Shown piece by piece: positions 5,100-6,406 of a stretch of DNA of 6,406 nt (its first letter is position 1; every line of letters starts with the position of its first letter). The DNA comes from DATGFK01 sp040007395 (GTDB taxonomy: Bacteria; Chloroflexota; Anaerolineae; Aggregatilineales; UBA2796), in assembly GCA_040007395.1 (NCBI GenBank), contig JBDTVG010000012.1, forward strand, positions 1 to 6,406. The letters are read 5' to 3'. Under the pieces are notes generated by a model. It did no database searches and had not been told where the DNA came from. It was given only the letters and a program-made list of their open reading frames with translations. Both the position numbers and the translations under genes were made by a program.

Positions 5100-6406
5100 A
5101 TGATGAACAGCACGCTTTCTACTGACAATATCGAGATTCGCGCCGAAATGAATCCGGCTTATGCCGAGATTTTGACACCCGAAGCGTTGCAGTTTATCGC
5201 GACATTAGTACGTCGGTTTGCCCCGATCCGTGAAGCATTGCTAGCACGGCGGCGCGAACGGCAGATCGAGATCGATAACCACAAACTGCCCGACTTTTTA
5301 CCGGAAACTGCCCATATCCGCGACAGTAATTGGCACGTGGCACCGATTCCCGCCGATCTCATGGATCGCCGCACCGAAATTACTGGCCCCGTAGATCGCA
5401 AGATGATCATCAATGCCCTTAACTCTGGCGCAAAAGTCTACATGGCGGATTTCGAGGACTCCAATACCCCTAAGTGGGCCAACAATATCGAAGGTCAGAT
5501 CAATCTGCACGACGCGATAAACGGCACTATCGACTACGTTAGCCCCGAAGGGAAGACCTATCAACTTAAGGATAAGATCGCCACATTAATGATCCGTCCG
5601 CGTGGCTGGCATCTGCTCGAAAAGCATGTCCTTGTAGACGGTCAGCCCGTGCCGGGAGGAATATTTGACTTTGGCCTGTATTTTTTTCATAACGCTCGTC
5701 GTTTGTTAGCGAACGGTTCTGGCCCTTACTTCTACTTACCCAAACTGGAAAGCCATCTGGAAGCGCGACTCTGGAACGATATTTTCATTCTGGCGCAAGA
5801 TGAATTGGGTATCCCGCAAGGCACTATCCGCGCTACAGTCTTGATCGAAACCATTCTAGCGGCGTTCGAGATGGATGAGATTCTCTACGAACTGCGCGAT
5901 CACTCCGCCGGGTTGAACTGCGGACGCTGGGATTATATTTTCAGCTATATCAAAAAGTTCAACACCATGCCGGATCGCATCTTGCCGGATCGCTCTCAAG
6001 TAACAATGACCAGCCATATGATGCACTCATATTCACTACTGTGTATCAAAACCTGCCACAAGCGCGGGATTCATGCGATGGGTGGGATGGCAGCCCAGAT
6101 CCCAATTAAGAATAACCCAACCGTGAACGAAGAAGCGCTTGCCAAAGTACTGGCGGATAAAGAACGCGAGGCCCGCGACGGTCACGACGGAACTTGGGTG
6201 GCCCATCCCGGCTTGGTGCCAATAGCACTTCAAGCCTTCGACAACATTATGCTGACACCCAACCAGATCGAACGTACCCGCGATGACATTCAAGTGACTG
6301 CCAATGATCTGTTGACGAACCCAGAGGGCACGATCACCGATAGCGGCTTGCGTGCCAATATTCGGATTGGTATCCAATATCTGGAAGCATGGCTTGGCGG
6401 ACTCGG
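5100..6406 (+). CDS. aceB: Malate synthase A, C-terminus beyond window
   Basis: Malate synthase condenses glyoxylate with acetyl-CoA to give malate. About 435 of the expected ~530 residues are present, and no stop occurs before the window end. The family signature is exact at 266-281 (RDHSAGLNCGRWDYIF). Also present are ADFEDS (116-121), IRPRGWHL (165-172) with catalytic Arg166, LIET with Glu250, Asp278 in the signature (Glu250 and Asp278 are the expected Mg2+ ligands), and DGHDGTWVAHPGLVP (360-374). The catalytic base Asp of the MEDAATAEI segment would lie just beyond the last base, so its integrity cannot be judged. The first of two adjacent ATGs (5100, 5103) is chosen because AAAGGA (5088-5093) precedes it by 6 nt. 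The gene follows the amidohydrolase by 30 bp, with no isocitrate lyase in the window. This fits use of glyoxylate from ureide breakdown rather than the classic glyoxylate shunt. Confidence 0.95.
   Translation, partial: MMNSTLSTDNIEIRAEMNPAYAEILTPEALQFIATLVRRFAPIREALLARRRERQIEIDNHKLPDFLPETAHIRDSNWHVAPIPADLMDRRTEITGPVDRKMIINALNSGAKVYMADFEDSNTPKWANNIEGQINLHDAINGTIDYVSPEGKTYQLKDKIATLMIRPRGWHLLEKHVLVDGQPVPGGIFDFGLYFFHNARRLLANGSGPYFYLPKLESHLEARLWNDIFILAQDELGIPQGTIRATVLIETILAAFEMDEILYELRDHSAGLNCGRWDYIFSYIKKFNTMPDRILPDRSQVTMTSHMMHSYSLLCIKTCHKRGIHAMGGMAAQIPIKNNPTVNEEALAKVLADKEREARDGHDGTWVAHPGLVPIALQAFDNIMLTPNQIERTRDDIQVTANDLLTNPEGTITDSGLRANIRIGIQYLEAWLGGL

Noticed and set aside
1..6406. CRISPR arrays, insertion sequences, tRNA or rRNA genes
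   Set aside because: No regularly spaced repeats, transposase-like frames, terminal inverted repeats or RNA-gene sequences were seen in the window.

Overview
All convincing genes in this window lie on the + strand in one close-packed series: a NitT/TauT-type ABC importer (substrate-binding protein, ATPase, permease), a small DUF3830 protein, an M20-family ureide or N-carbamoyl amidohydrolase, and the first ~435 residues of malate synthase A. Base composition is roughly balanced. The binding protein carries a Thr/Pro/Met/Ala-rich linker after its signal sequence, a style common in Chloroflexota. I infer a Chloroflexota-like bacterium from that, at moderate to low confidence; there is no rRNA or other marker gene.

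Layout: 1-290 is leader DNA with an unrecognised open frame (1-252) and short repeats; 291-1448 is the exported binding protein (TTG start); 1449-1603 is a gap with a long imperfect inverted repeat; 1604-2383 is the ATPase; 2414-3277 is the permease; 3278-3402 is a gap with no recognisable gene; 3403-3819 is DUF3830; 3843-5069 is the amidohydrolase; 5100 to the window end is malate synthase, cut before its C-terminal catalytic segment.

The gene set suggests a salvage route. The importer brings in a small nitrogen-rich organic solute. The amidohydrolase removes ureido or carbamoyl nitrogen as ammonia, and malate synthase condenses the resulting glyoxylate with acetyl-CoA. The best-fitting substrates are allantoate or ureidoglycolate, because ureide breakdown yields glyoxylate and no isocitrate lyase is visible here. 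DUF3830, a cyclophilin-like family with no assigned reaction as far as I know, sits directly before the amidohydrolase and is the most interesting unknown. Other N-carbamoyl or hydantoin-type substrates are not excluded.
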